64,000 nucleotides of DNA, taken from the NCBI GenBank assembly GCA_964250615.1, contig CAXUGM010000003.1; one strand, 5' to 3'. The position numbers were made by a program, and so were the translations under genes. Positions 16,723 through 26,581 of this stretch are shown piece by piece; the stretch's first letter is position 1, and every line of letters starts with the position of its first letter. Origin of the DNA: Blautia sp900556555. GTDB lineage: Bacteria; Bacillota; Clostridia; Lachnospirales; Lachnospiraceae. The notes beneath the pieces were generated by a model. It searched no databases. It was not told the origin of the DNA and was given only the letters and a program-made list of their open reading frames with translations.

Positions 16723-18309
16723 TTGCTGAGAGTATTAGTGGTAGATGATGAACCGTTTATTGTGCAGGGGTTATCGGTTTTGATTGATTGGGAATCAGAA
16801 GATTGTCAGATTGTAGGGACAGTGGCTAATGGAAAAGAAGCGTTGGATTTTTTAAAACAACAGGAGGTGGACCTGATTCTTGCGGATATTCAGATGCCCG
16901 TCATGAGTGGTTTGGAGCTTTTGGAAATTGTAAAAACACAAAAATTGTCGAATGCCTGGTTTGTAATTTTAAGCGGATATAGTGATTTTCAGTATGCACA
17001 GCAGGCATTGCGTTATGAATGTCTGGATTATCTATTAAAACCGATCCAAAAGAAAGAACTGACAGAGGTAATTCATAAAGTACAAAATTTGTATCAAAAG
17101 TCGGAAGCACAGAAACAGGAAAACTGCAGAATGGAGAAAGCTTATCTGACGGGACAAATCTTGCTTTTGCTGTCCGGAAAATATGAACAGGCAAATCTGG
17201 ATTATGTGCAGGAACATCTGAAAGTATCTCCCAATGTACGTTATATAGACATTGAGATTGATGAATTGTCTACAAAGAGAGAAATATCCTTGGAAGAGAA
17301 GCGTGTTTTTCAAAGAGAACTATATGAAAAATGCCAGCAGTATTTGGGGGAAGACGGTGAACACTGCCTTTTTGACGTTTCCAGTAACAGCAAGGAATAT
17401 GATGTTGGATTTGTATATTGTGATTATATGGCCAGGGAAGCAGGAAAAGAGGAAGAAGAATATTTCGATGCTTTTTTGAAAGCATTAAATGCAGAGTCTG
17501 ACATCCAGGTGTTGATGTTTGTGGGAAGCAAGGTGGAAAGTATTGCAGAATTGTCAGAGTCATATCGAACCGCTATGATTTTGAAATCTTTGCTGGTGTT
17601 TCATTCTGATAGCAGAATTTCATATTATGAAGACATGCAAATGAATTCATCTGGAAATATCCTTTGTAAAGGTTCGATGGATGCACTGGTACGGGCTGTA
17701 GAACAGAATGATCAGGAAGATATTGAACAGTGTGTGGATATTATTTTTGATGAACTGGAGCGAGGTGGTATGCGTAAAGATTTGTTGGAAATAAATATCA
17801 ATTATTTACTGTTTCAATTGCTTCATCTGGCGGTTACTCAAAATAATCAGATCAGTCAGGAAGATATTTTGAAATACCTCGGAATGGAGGCTTTTGACAA
17901 AAGAAGCATAATTGGCAGCAGTAACCATATGAAATGCTTTGTAAAAGAGTATGCGGAATATCTGATACAGTTGAGAAAAGAGGTGCCAAGAGGGGTACTG
18001 GCGGAGGTAGAACGGGAAATACAGGAACATTACTGGGAAAACCTGACGTTAAAGGAATTAAGTAAAAAATATTATGTTAATAGTGCCTATTTGGGACAGT
18101 TGTTTCGGAAAAAATATGGAGTTTCTTTTAAAGATTATTTAAATAATTATCGGATGGATCAGGCAGCCTCTATGCTGCTACGTACGGATAAAAAAATATA
18201 TGAGATTGCAGAGGCAGTCGGATATCACGATGTGGATTATTTTATCAATCGTTTTATAGCAGCAAAGGGATGTACTCCCACAAAATTCAGAAAACAATCG
18301 GGAAAGTGA
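16723..18309 (+). CDS. YesN-type AraC response regulator of the xylan locus
   Basis: A 528-residue response regulator. The receiver domain (1-~120) has the acidic pair D8/D9, the phosphoacceptor D55 in LILADIQMPVMSG and the lysine of LLKPIQKKEL. A long middle segment follows (~130-420), and the C-terminal AraC DNA-binding domain covers ~430-525 (LTLKELSKKYYVNSAYLGQLFRKKYG and IYEIAEAVGYHDVDYFINRF). The start is TTG at 16723, directed by GGAGGGAG. Phosphorylated by the upstream kinase, it probably activates the solute-binding protein promoter downstream. A strong terminator follows the gene. Confidence 0.92.
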   Translation: MLRVLVVDDEPFIVQGLSVLIDWESEDCQIVGTVANGKEALDFLKQQEVDLILADIQMPVMSGLELLEIVKTQKLSNAWFVILSGYSDFQYAQQALRYECLDYLLKPIQKKELTEVIHKVQNLYQKSEAQKQENCRMEKAYLTGQILLLLSGKYEQANLDYVQEHLKVSPNVRYIDIEIDELSTKREISLEEKRVFQRELYEKCQQYLGEDGEHCLFDVSSNSKEYDVGFVYCDYMAREAGKEEEEYFDAFLKALNAESDIQVLMFVGSKVESIAELSESYRTAMILKSLLVFHSDSRISYYEDMQMNSSGNILCKGSMDALVRAVEQNDQEDIEQCVDIIFDELERGGMRKDLLEININYLLFQLLHLAVTQNNQISQEDILKYLGMEAFDKRSIIGSSNHMKCFVKEYAEYLIQLRKEVPRGVLAEVEREIQEHYWENLTLKELSKKYYVNSAYLGQLFRKKYGVSFKDYLNNYRMDQAASMLLRTDKKIYEIAEAVGYHDVDYFINRFIAAKGCTPTKFRKQSGK

Positions 18310-18315
18310 AAGATG

Positions 18316-18373
18316 AAAAAGCAGGAAAAATTATAGTGTGTAATATACATATATAATTTCTCCTGCTTTTTTC
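18316..18373 (+). terminator. Terminator after the response regulator
   Basis: AAAAAGCAGGA pairs with TCCTGCTTTTTT, and an inner AT stem (AAATTATA/TATAATTT) extends it, giving a long hairpin ending in a T-run. It separates the regulator genes from the transporter and enzyme operon. Confidence 0.8.
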
Positions 18374-18491
18374 TGTAATTCATAGGGTTGTTAATTTGAC
18401 CAAAATTTGTAAAAATAATGACATAAAGAAACAGTCATCCGATAAGAGGAGCGAAAAATCAGATGACAAAAATAAGCAGGAGGTATGCAAA

Positions 18492-20201
18492 ATGAAAAGG
18501 AAAAAATTGATGGCATTGTTGCTGACAGGTGTGATGGCTTCATCTGTTTTAGCAGGTTGCGGTGGTTCTGACAAAGCTGACAGTTCAGCAGAATCAGGAA
18601 GTGAAACCAGTAAAGAGGATTCTGACAGCGGAGAGATTAGAGAGTATACAGCTTTCTTTGCTGTACCAGGTTCAGAAATTAATGATGATAATGTAGTACA
18701 GCAGAAAATTGCAGAAATAACCGGAGCGAAAGTGAAAGAGACATGGCTGACAGGTCAGACAGCGGAAGAAGCAATCGGAACACTGATTGCAGGAGGCGAA
18801 TATCCGGATTTGATTGATGCCAGCGATGGAAGACAGCAGTTGATTGATGCAGGCGGATTAATTCCACTGGAGGATTATCTGGAATCTGGAGATTATCCGA
18901 ATCTGACAGAACTGTGGTCTGAGAGAGAATGGGAGCAGGTACGTCAGGAAGATGGACATATTTATATTATTCCACAGTTTGGTAACGTGTACGAAAAAGA
19001 TATGGCAACACAGCCGTCAGAAGCGTTCTGGATTCAGACAAGAGTTCTGAAATGGGCTGGTTATCCAGAAGTAAAAACACTGGATCAGTATTTCCAGCTT
19101 CTGGAAGATTACAATGAGGCAAATCCAACAATGGAAGACGGAACAGCAAATATACCTTACACAATTCTTTGTGATGACTGGCGTTATTTCTGTCTGGAGA
19201 ATCCGCCACAGTTTTTGGCAGGATATCCAAATGATGGTTCTGTTATTGTAGATCCGGATACACAGACAATTGTTGATTACAACACAACAGATACTGCATA
19301 TAAATATTTTGAAAAATTGAATGAAGAATACAAAAAAGGTATTATAGATCAGGAATGCTTCACACAGAGTTATGATGAGTATATCGCAAAACTTTCTACC
19401 GGACGTGTACTGGGTATGGTTGACCAGCAGTGGCAGTTCAATTCGGTTTACGATTCTATCAAATCACAGGGACTGGATGCACAGGGATGTAACTATGTAC
19501 CGCTGGCAATTGGTATCGATGAAAATACACCAAATCAGTGGAGAACAGAAGCTTATATTGATCCATCAAATGGTGTTGGAATTTCTGTAAGCTGTGAAGA
19601 TGTAGAGGGTGTGCTGCAGTTCTTAAATGACATTCTTAGTCCGGAAGTCCGTGTACTTCGTGGATGGGGAATCGAAGGTGTGGATTATGAAGTTGGAGAA
19701 GATGGATTATTCACAAGAACAACTGAGCAGGATATTCAGGCAGCAGATACTGCATATCAGGCATCTGAGTTCTGTTCTTACGGTTTCCTTCCGAACTATA
19801 CCGGAATGCTGGCAGATAAAAAGAATGCTGCAAATCCAGGAGAACAGCCAAGTATGTTTGCGACAACCCTTCCGTCAGACGTACAGGAATGTCTGGGAGC
19901 ATATGGATGTTCAACCTATGCAGAGATGTTAGGAGAAGCAAATGAACTTCCAGGACCATGGTTCCCGATGTATTCTTATTCAAATAGCATGACAACATCT
20001 ACACCTGGTGGTATGGCATGGACAAAGATGGGAGAGACAAAACATGCAGAACTTCCAAAACTGATCATGTCAGATGACTATGCAGCAGGATGGGAAGCAT
20101 ATATGGAAGAATACAATAAGTGTAATCCACAGGATTTCCTGGATGAGATGCAGGAAGAACTGGATCGCAGAGTTGCAGAAGCTGCAAAATACGAAGACTA
20201 A
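18492..20201 (+). CDS. Oligosaccharide-binding lipoprotein (ABC extracellular solute-binding protein)
   Basis: A 569-residue lipoprotein with signal sequence MKRKKLMALLLTGVMASSVLAGC; the lipobox LAGC places the acylated Cys at residue 23. A Ser/Asp-rich linker leads to a type 2 periplasmic-binding fold of the LipO/YtcQ-like kind that pairs with LplB/LplC permeases. An earlier in-frame ATG (18396) would bury the signal peptide; the start at 18492 follows AGGAGG. It is probably the xylo-oligosaccharide receptor. It is separated from the permease genes by an attenuating hairpin, which would make it the most abundant transporter component. Confidence 0.92.
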   Translation: MKRKKLMALLLTGVMASSVLAGCGGSDKADSSAESGSETSKEDSDSGEIREYTAFFAVPGSEINDDNVVQQKIAEITGAKVKETWLTGQTAEEAIGTLIAGGEYPDLIDASDGRQQLIDAGGLIPLEDYLESGDYPNLTELWSEREWEQVRQEDGHIYIIPQFGNVYEKDMATQPSEAFWIQTRVLKWAGYPEVKTLDQYFQLLEDYNEANPTMEDGTANIPYTILCDDWRYFCLENPPQFLAGYPNDGSVIVDPDTQTIVDYNTTDTAYKYFEKLNEEYKKGIIDQECFTQSYDEYIAKLSTGRVLGMVDQQWQFNSVYDSIKSQGLDAQGCNYVPLAIGIDENTPNQWRTEAYIDPSNGVGISVSCEDVEGVLQFLNDILSPEVRVLRGWGIEGVDYEVGEDGLFTRTTEQDIQAADTAYQASEFCSYGFLPNYTGMLADKKNAANPGEQPSMFATTLPSDVQECLGAYGCSTYAEMLGEANELPGPWFPMYSYSNSMTTSTPGGMAWTKMGETKHAELPKLIMSDDYAAGWEAYMEEYNKCNPQDFLDEMQEELDRRVAEAAKYED

Positions 20202-20211
20202 ATCAATACAT

Positions 20212-20250
20212 AAACAGGCGGCGGAGGGTGTGAACTGAGCCGCCTGTTTT
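20212..20250 (+). terminator. Attenuator hairpin between binding protein and permease genes
   Basis: AAACAGGCGGC (20212-20222) pairs perfectly with GCCGCCTGTTT (20239-20249) across a 16-base loop, followed by TTTATATT. Position directly after the binding-protein gene is typical of partial terminators that lower permease expression relative to the binding protein. Confidence 0.8.
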
Positions 20251-20299
20251 ATATTCACCATTTTGATCTTCTAAAAGGATGGAAAAGGAGAGAAATCAT

Positions 20300-21235
20300 A
20301 TGGCTTCAAATAAGACGAAAGCAAAACAAAAATTTAACTGGAAAGAATTTAAACGACAGAAAGTATTGATGTTCTGGGCGGCATTGTTTGTAATTTATGG
20401 AGTTGTTTTCTATTACCTGCCTCTGGGCGGTTGGATTATGGCTTTTCAGGACTATAAACCAAAAGATGGTCTTTTACATTCTGCTTTCGTGGGACTTGCC
20501 AAATTTAAACAGTTATTTTCTGACGCAACCTTTATCCGAGTTATTCGTAACACACTTGCAATGGGCGTATTAAATCTGGTATTTACCTTTGTGATGGCGA
20601 TTGTATTTGCAATCCTTCTAAACGAAGTACATTCCAGACGGGGCAAGAAATCTGTACAAACAATTTCTTACCTGCCACACTTCCTTTCCTGGATTATTGT
20701 TACAGGTATTCTTCGTGATATTCTTTCAGGAACAGGAATTGTAAATGAATTTTTATTAAAAATAGGTGCCATCGATCAGGCGATTAACTTCTTCGCACAT
20801 CCCAAATATTTCTGGTGGATTGTAGCTTTTGCCAATGTATGGAAAGAGACAGGATGGAATGCTATCATATATCTATCAGCAATCACAGCTATTGATCCTT
20901 CTTTGTATGAGGCGGCAGCTATGGATGGAGCCGGACGTTGGGCAAAAATCAGACATATTATCTTGCCGGGTATCAGACCGACCATTATGATTCTGCTTTT
21001 AATGAATGTAGGAAATGTTCTGAATGCTGGTTTTGAAATCCAGTATCTGTTAGGTAATGGCCTGGTACAGGATGTATCACAGACCATTGATATTTATGTT
21101 CTGAAATGGGGTATCAGTCAGGGCGATTATGCGATTGGCACTGCTGCCGGTATCTTTAAGAGTGTCGTAAGTATCATATTAATTGTGGCTGCAAACCAGA
21201 TTGCAAAGCGTACTGGTGATGAACGGCTGTTTTAA
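20300..21235 (+). CDS. ABC sugar permease, LplB-like
   Basis: A 311-residue inner-membrane permease with six predicted helices. The EAA loop reads EAAAMDGAGRWAKIRHIILPGIRPT (~209-233), where the ATPase docks. The start at 20300 is chosen because AAAGGAG lies 10 bp upstream; the in-frame ATG at 20279 lacks one. It belongs to the LplB/YtcP class used with binding proteins for large oligosaccharides. The next permease gene starts 13 bp downstream. Confidence 0.93.
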   Translation: MASNKTKAKQKFNWKEFKRQKVLMFWAALFVIYGVVFYYLPLGGWIMAFQDYKPKDGLLHSAFVGLAKFKQLFSDATFIRVIRNTLAMGVLNLVFTFVMAIVFAILLNEVHSRRGKKSVQTISYLPHFLSWIIVTGILRDILSGTGIVNEFLLKIGAIDQAINFFAHPKYFWWIVAFANVWKETGWNAIIYLSAITAIDPSLYEAAAMDGAGRWAKIRHIILPGIRPTIMILLLMNVGNVLNAGFEIQYLLGNGLVQDVSQTIDIYVLKWGISQGDYAIGTAAGIFKSVVSIILIVAANQIAKRTGDERLF

Positions 21236-21248
21236 GGAGGGCGAAGAT

Positions 21249-22181
21249 ATGAAACGTTCAAAAAACGAAGAGACAGTAGTATCGATACCGAAATATAAAA
21301 CTTCCTTATCAAGTAAGGTGTTTACGGTTTTTAATACTATTTTTATGATTTTATTTGTTGTTGTTACACTTTATCCGGTTTTAAATACCCTGGCGATTTC
21401 CTTTAATGATGGAACAGATGCTTTAAGAGGTGGAATTTATCTGTGGCCGAGAAAATTCACATTACAGAATTATAAAACCGTTATTCAGAAAGATAATCTT
21501 ATAACAGGTGCTTATATATCCGTTGCCAGAACCGTAATTGGAACGATTACCGGTTTGGCGGCAAATGCATTATTGGCTTTCATTGTCAGCCGGAAAAAAT
21601 TTCTGTTCAAAAGCCAGCTTTCCTTGTTTTGGGTTATTACCATGTATGTAAATGGTGGTATGATTCCAATTTTCCTTTTGTATAAAGGGCTTAATCTTAC
21701 AAATAGTTTCTGGGTATATATTGTTCCTGGAATGGTCAGTGCATTCAATATGTTGGTTATGCGTACGTATATGGAAGGACTTCCGGAAAGTCTGGAGGAA
21801 TCGGCACAGTTGGATGGCGCCGGATATATGACGATTTTTGCAAAAATTATTTCACCACTTTGTAAACCGGTATATGCAACGGTTGCGTTGTTTATTGCTG
21901 TTGGTCAGTGGAACTCATGGTTTGATGCAATGCTGTATAACCGTATGAGCGATCAGTATACAACATTACAGTATGAGTTGATGAAGTTATTATCTTCTGT
22001 AACAAATCAGGGAGCAAATGCAGAGGTGATGAAGAATGCTGCAAGTACCGTAGGTGCTGTTACACCTACATCTGTTCGTGCGGCTGCTACCATTTTGACA
22101 ATGCTTCCTATCGTATGTCTGTATCCATTTTTGCAGAGATATTTTGTTGCAGGTCTTACCATTGGAGGCGTAAAGGAGTAA
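21249..22181 (+). CDS. ABC sugar permease, LplC-like
   Basis: A 310-residue second permease subunit. The EAA loop reads EESAQLDGAGYMTIFAKIISPLCKP (~180-204), and six helices are predicted. The start at 21249 follows AAGGAGGG. No ATPase gene lies in the cluster, so the transporter must use a shared ATPase (MsmX/MsmK type) encoded elsewhere; this is common for this class in Firmicutes. Its stop is 3 bp from the GH43 start. Confidence 0.92.
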   Translation: MKRSKNEETVVSIPKYKTSLSSKVFTVFNTIFMILFVVVTLYPVLNTLAISFNDGTDALRGGIYLWPRKFTLQNYKTVIQKDNLITGAYISVARTVIGTITGLAANALLAFIVSRKKFLFKSQLSLFWVITMYVNGGMIPIFLLYKGLNLTNSFWVYIVPGMVSAFNMLVMRTYMEGLPESLEESAQLDGAGYMTIFAKIISPLCKPVYATVALFIAVGQWNSWFDAMLYNRMSDQYTTLQYELMKLLSSVTNQGANAEVMKNAASTVGAVTPTSVRAAATILTMLPIVCLYPFLQRYFVAGLTIGGVKE

Positions 22182-22184
22182 TAT

Positions 22185-23663
22185 ATGAATATCAATCCCA
22201 TTATACAGATGGACTTTCCAGATCCAGATGTGATTCGTGTAAAAGATACCTATTACATGGTGAGTACTACTATGCATTTTATGCCAGGCTGTGTTATCCT
22301 CAGATCTTATGATTTAAAAAATTGGGAGATTGTGGAACATGTTTATGATTATTTAGATGAAACAGAAGGGCAGCGTTTACAAAATCACTCTGGTATTTAT
22401 GGAAAGGGAATGTGGGCTGCTTCGATACGCTATCATAAAAATAGATTCTATTTATGTTTTGTGGCAAATGATACAGGTAAAACTTATCTGTATCAGTCAG
22501 AAAACATTTCAGGACCTTGGGAAAAGCAGGAAATTCAAGGATTTTATCATGATCCGTCTCTTTTGTTTGATGATGATGGCAGAATCTATATTGTGTACGG
22601 AAATACAGAGATTCACCTGACAGAGCTGGATGAGCAACTAAGAGGACCAAAAGAGAATGGGGTAGACAGAATCATTATAAAGGAACAGGGGGTATGTAAG
22701 CTGGGGTATGAGGGTTCACATGTTTATAAGATTCATGGGAAATATTATGTGTTCCTCATACATTCTCCAGGTGAAACCTGGTTCCGGCGGGAAGCCTGTT
22801 TTGTATCAGACAGTATAGAGGGAGAATTTCTCGGAAGGGATGTTTTATTAGATGATTTGAATTACTGTCATCAGGGTGTTGCCCAGGGGGGAATCGTGGA
22901 TACCCCTGATGGAGACTGGTATAGTATTCTGTTTCAGGACAGAGGGGCTGTTGGAAGGAGCCCTGTGTTAGTTCCTGTGAAATGGGAGCAGGACTTTCCT
23001 GTGTTTGGAGTTGGTAAAAAAGTTCCGGAAGTCATAGAAACCAGAAGTACTAGACCAAATTACAGATATGCATCTTTGTTTGAAAGTGATGATTTTCAGT
23101 ATGTTCCTGATAAAAATGGAAAAATTCCATGGAAGAAAGTATGGGAATTTAATCACCAGCCAGACTCTAGATATTATTCTGTTTCGAAAGGAGAATTCAG
23201 AATCTATTCTGGAAAAGTATGTGCGAATCTGGAAGAGGCAGTGAACACCTTGACCCAGAGAACCAGATACCCAAGGTGTGAGGCAGAAGTCAGTGTCAAT
23301 GGAAATAGGATGAAGGTTGGCGATTATGCAGGACTTAGCGCATTTTTAGGGAACTTTGGCTTTGTAGCTTTGAAAAAAGAAGAAGATGGTATGTATCTGG
23401 TTATGGCTGGTAAAGAAGCAGAGTATGAAAAGATAAAATTGGATACAGAACAGGTGCGCTTAAAGGTAAAGCTTGATTTTGAGAATATGAAAGATGAAGC
23501 AGAATTTTTTTATGAGACGTCCAATAAATGGAAAAAAATTGGAATTACAAAAAAGCTATACTTTCAATTGGATCATTTTTGTGGATGTAGATTTGCCTTG
23601 TTTTTTTATTCTACTAGAATAATTGGGGGAAGCGCAGGATTCTCTGAGTTTATTTATAGGTAA
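22185..23663 (+). CDS. GH43 family enzyme, probable beta-xylosidase/alpha-L-arabinofuranosidase (first copy)
   Basis: A 492-residue cytoplasmic GH43 protein. The five-bladed propeller starts with MDFPDPDVIRVKDTYYMVS (probable base D13), followed by FYHDPSLLFDDDGRIYIVYG (second Asp) and YEGSHVYKIHGKYYVF (catalytic Glu in EGSH). The C-terminal ~190 residues form the beta-sandwich of XynB-like GH43 enzymes. It probably releases xylose or arabinose from imported oligosaccharides. RBS AAAGGAG lies just before the ATG, and the reading frame closes 29 bp before the GH8 gene. Confidence 0.87.
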   Translation: MNINPIIQMDFPDPDVIRVKDTYYMVSTTMHFMPGCVILRSYDLKNWEIVEHVYDYLDETEGQRLQNHSGIYGKGMWAASIRYHKNRFYLCFVANDTGKTYLYQSENISGPWEKQEIQGFYHDPSLLFDDDGRIYIVYGNTEIHLTELDEQLRGPKENGVDRIIIKEQGVCKLGYEGSHVYKIHGKYYVFLIHSPGETWFRREACFVSDSIEGEFLGRDVLLDDLNYCHQGVAQGGIVDTPDGDWYSILFQDRGAVGRSPVLVPVKWEQDFPVFGVGKKVPEVIETRSTRPNYRYASLFESDDFQYVPDKNGKIPWKKVWEFNHQPDSRYYSVSKGEFRIYSGKVCANLEEAVNTLTQRTRYPRCEAEVSVNGNRMKVGDYAGLSAFLGNFGFVALKKEEDGMYLVMAGKEAEYEKIKLDTEQVRLKVKLDFENMKDEAEFFYETSNKWKKIGITKKLYFQLDHFCGCRFALFFYSTRIIGGSAGFSEFIYR

Positions 23664-23692
23664 AAGGAATGTCTAAGAGGAGGAAGTAGAAG

Positions 23693-24838
23693 ATGCAGGG
23701 AGCATTTGAAACGGGAATTTATAGAAATTTATGGAGCGAATACGGTTATCCGGAAAAAGAAGTGAAAAACAGACTGGAAGATGCTTTTCAGACCATTTTT
23801 TACGGAACAGAAGAGGAACGATTTTATCATGAAGCTGGAGATGATATGGGATATCTGGAAGATACGGGAAACCATGATGTGCGTACAGAGGGAATGTCTT
23901 ATGGTATGATGGTGTGCGTGCAATTGGATAAAAAGGAAGAATTTGACCGCATCTGGAAATGGGTGAAAACCTATATGTGGATGAGTGAAGGTGAGGGACG
24001 TTACTACTTCAGGTGGTCTTGCAATACAGATGGAACTCCGAATTCTGACGGTCCTGCTCCGGATGGAGAAGAATTTTTTGCCATGGCATTGTTCTTTGCC
24101 TCTAACCGCTGGGGTGATGGAGAAGGAATCTTTCATTACAGCCAGGAAGCCAGAAATATTTTAAGTGAGTGCGTACATAAAGGGGAAGAAGGCCATCCGG
24201 GAGAACCTATGTGGGATCGGGAGAGAAAACTGATTAAATTTATTCCTGGAGTGGATTTTACGGATCCATCTTATCATCTTCCTCATTTTTATGAATTATT
24301 TGCTTTGTGGGCAAATGAAGAAGACAGGGATTTTTGGAAACAGGCGGCACAGGCCAGCAGGGAATATCTTCATCTTGCATGCCATCCAAACACAGGGCTG
24401 TCTCCGGAATACAGTGAATATGATGGAACACCGCATACAGGACATGTAGAACAATTTGGACGTCATGACTGGTATTATAGCGATGCCTATCGTACTATGG
24501 CTAATATTGGTCTGGATAGTATGTGGTTTGGAAAAGACCCATGGCAAAAAGAGATTGCACAGACCTTCCAGGAATTTTATTGTGTAAAGCAGCAGGAACA
24601 TTGGGACGGTGTTTTCCTCGTAGATGGAACAAGGCTGGAAGAAAAAGCACTGCATCCAGTATCTGTGATTGCAGTAAATGCTCAGGCATCTCTTGCCGCA
24701 GAGGGGGAATTTTCCAGAGCGTGTATGGAAAAATTCTGGAATACGCCACTGCGTACAGGGGACAGAAGATATTATGATAATTTCCTGTATATGTTTGCAT
24801 TTATGGCATTGAGCGGAAATTATCGTATTTGGAAATAG
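23693..24838 (+). CDS. GH8 reducing-end xylose-releasing exo-oligoxylanase
   Basis: A 381-residue (alpha/alpha)6-barrel enzyme matching the Rex enzymes in length and order of motifs. The general acid is likely E66 in HDVRTEGMSYGMM. Other conserved stretches are YFRWSCNTDGTPNSDGPAPDGEEFFAMAL and the distal segment HDWYYSDAYRTMANIGLD with the probable base Asp. No signal peptide is present, as expected for a cytoplasmic enzyme that trims xylose from the reducing end of xylo-oligosaccharides and complements the GH43 enzymes, which act from the non-reducing end. GAGGAGG precedes the ATG. Confidence 0.9.
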   Translation: MQGAFETGIYRNLWSEYGYPEKEVKNRLEDAFQTIFYGTEEERFYHEAGDDMGYLEDTGNHDVRTEGMSYGMMVCVQLDKKEEFDRIWKWVKTYMWMSEGEGRYYFRWSCNTDGTPNSDGPAPDGEEFFAMALFFASNRWGDGEGIFHYSQEARNILSECVHKGEEGHPGEPMWDRERKLIKFIPGVDFTDPSYHLPHFYELFALWANEEDRDFWKQAAQASREYLHLACHPNTGLSPEYSEYDGTPHTGHVEQFGRHDWYYSDAYRTMANIGLDSMWFGKDPWQKEIAQTFQEFYCVKQQEHWDGVFLVDGTRLEEKALHPVSVIAVNAQASLAAEGEFSRACMEKFWNTPLRTGDRRYYDNFLYMFAFMALSGNYRIWK

Positions 24839-24848
24839 GAGAGAAAAG

Positions 24849-26561
24849 ATGAGAGGACCTGTAGCACCAAAAGACCCGGAGAAAAAACGTCCGGGTTTTT
24901 ACATTATGAGAGAAAAAGAAATTTTTGGTATGCCGCAGGAGGACGGAAGCGGTGTCCAATTTTTATATGAATCTGACGGGAGACTGATTAGCAGTGCTAA
25001 GATTGTAGGAAATATACAAGATGAAGAAATCTTAAATTTATTAAAGACAACAGCAGGATTTCGTTGTCTGGTACATAGTATAGGTGTAAGAGTTGAGGCT
25101 GAAAATCAGGAAGAACCAGTGGAATTTGCGTTTCAGATGTATGGAAAGCATGACATCTATGGCAGCGGAACAATTTTGAAAATGCAGCTTATGGGAAATG
25201 GCATGGAACAGAAGCTTTCTCTTGATTCAATTTTGTGGTCTGAGGATGACAAGGAACCAGGGCAGATTTGGTTTCGATTTTTAAAACCGGGGCAAAAGGC
25301 AAAAGTAAGTGTTATGCTTTATGTAAAAGATGGTTTTCAGATACCAGAGCAAGAAGAGGAAGAAGCGCCAAAACTTGTGGGAGATCAAGCAAATGCCATG
25401 ATTGCCAGATCCCTTTTATCAAAGGGAAATCCTTTCCGGTTGAAGAGAGTAATCGAGAAAGCCAAAAGAGGAGAAGAGGTTACACTGGCTTTTATAGGAG
25501 GCTCCATTACACAGGGAGCCGGTGCAGTGCCCATTCATGAAGAATGTTATGCATGGAAGACCTACTGTGCTTTTCGGAAACGATTTGGTAATGGAGAAAA
25601 TGTACATTTTCTAAAAGCCGGAGTAGGAGGTACGCCTTCAGAACTTGGCATGATACGGTTTGAAAGAGATATATTAAGGCAACAGGAACAGCCGGATTTA
25701 ATTGTTATAGAATTTGCTGTGAATGATGAAGGAGATGAAACAAAGGGAGTTTGTTACGAGAGTCTGGTCAGAAAAGCACTGAATCTTCCTTGGAATCCAG
25801 CAGTGGTTCTTTTATTTTCTGTATTTGCAGATGACTGGAATTTGCAGGAGAGGTTAAGCCCTGTTGGATATCACTACCATTTGCCTATGGTGAGCATCCG
25901 AGATGCAGTATCTCCCCAGTTTGGAATGACACAGAAACAAGGAAGGGTGATATCTAGAAACCAGTTTTTTTACGATATGTTTCATCCGTCCAATCTTGGA
26001 CATTTCATTATGGCAAAATGCTTAGAGTATTTATTTGAGATCACAGAGAAAAGTATGGATGGGGAAGATGACAGCCGGATTTTACAGGAGAAACAGGAGC
26101 CGGTGATTGGCTGTGATTTCCAGGAAGTGCAGCTTTTGGATAAGAAAAATTTGTTTCAAGATGCACACATCTGTTGCGGAAGCTTTCTGGAGACAGACCG
26201 GGATTTGCAGTGTGTAGAAATGGATTTTAATGTGATTCCCACATCTCAATTTCCCTATAACTGGCAATACAAGGGAGAAAATTTTCATGGAGAAATCACA
26301 CCATTTACCATGGAAATTACCTGTAAAAGTCTTATTCTGGTGTTTAAAGATTCCGGAGAAATTCATGCGGGCAAAGCCCAGATATATGTGGATGATACTC
26401 ATGTATTGACAGTAGATCCTTTGCAAAATGGCTGGACACACTGCAATACAGTAATTCTATTTAATGAAGAAGAGACAAAGGAACATAGAATAATCATACA
26501 GCCGGCAAAAGGAGAGGAACAGAAAAATTTTACCATTCTTGGATTTGGCTATGTAAAATAA
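24849..26561 (+). CDS. SGNH/GDSL carbohydrate esterase, probable acetyl-xylan-oligosaccharide esterase
   Basis: A 570-residue cytoplasmic protein with an N-terminal beta-rich domain (~20-190), a central SGNH hydrolase domain and a C-terminal ~150-residue beta domain. The catalytic Ser is S219 in FIGGSITQG, block III is the AVNDE Asn, and the Asp/His pair is D376/H379 in YDMFHPSNLGH. Position between xylan enzymes suggests removal of acetyl groups from imported oligosaccharides; the exact esterase family is uncertain. TAGGAGAG supports the ATG at 24849, but a hairpin with T-run lies inside codons 8-18, so ATG 24906 is an alternative start. Confidence 0.82.
   Translation: MRGPVAPKDPEKKRPGFYIMREKEIFGMPQEDGSGVQFLYESDGRLISSAKIVGNIQDEEILNLLKTTAGFRCLVHSIGVRVEAENQEEPVEFAFQMYGKHDIYGSGTILKMQLMGNGMEQKLSLDSILWSEDDKEPGQIWFRFLKPGQKAKVSVMLYVKDGFQIPEQEEEEAPKLVGDQANAMIARSLLSKGNPFRLKRVIEKAKRGEEVTLAFIGGSITQGAGAVPIHEECYAWKTYCAFRKRFGNGENVHFLKAGVGGTPSELGMIRFERDILRQQEQPDLIVIEFAVNDEGDETKGVCYESLVRKALNLPWNPAVVLLFSVFADDWNLQERLSPVGYHYHLPMVSIRDAVSPQFGMTQKQGRVISRNQFFYDMFHPSNLGHFIMAKCLEYLFEITEKSMDGEDDSRILQEKQEPVIGCDFQEVQLLDKKNLFQDAHICCGSFLETDRDLQCVEMDFNVIPTSQFPYNWQYKGENFHGEITPFTMEITCKSLILVFKDSGEIHAGKAQIYVDDTHVLTVDPLQNGWTHCNTVILFNEEETKEHRIIIQPAKGEEQKNFTILGFGYVK
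24871..24900 (+). promoter_or_regulatory. Terminator-like hairpin inside the esterase 5' coding region
   Basis: AAGACCCGGA (24871-24880) pairs with TCCGGGTTTT (24890-24899) around a 9-base loop, with the T-run forming the 3' side of the stem. It sits 22 bp after the esterase start codon, so transcription could attenuate here between the GH8 and esterase genes. Confidence 0.5.
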
Positions 26562-26581
26562 AGTAGAAAAAGGAGAATAAT

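Noticed and set aside
18396..18491. N-terminal extension of the solute-binding protein
   Set aside because: It would put 32 charged residues before a perfect lipoprotein signal; AGGAGG stands before the ATG at 18492.
24369..24836. Minus-strand ORFs across the GH8 gene
   Set aside because: They are antisense to a conserved enzyme and have no supporting start or domain.
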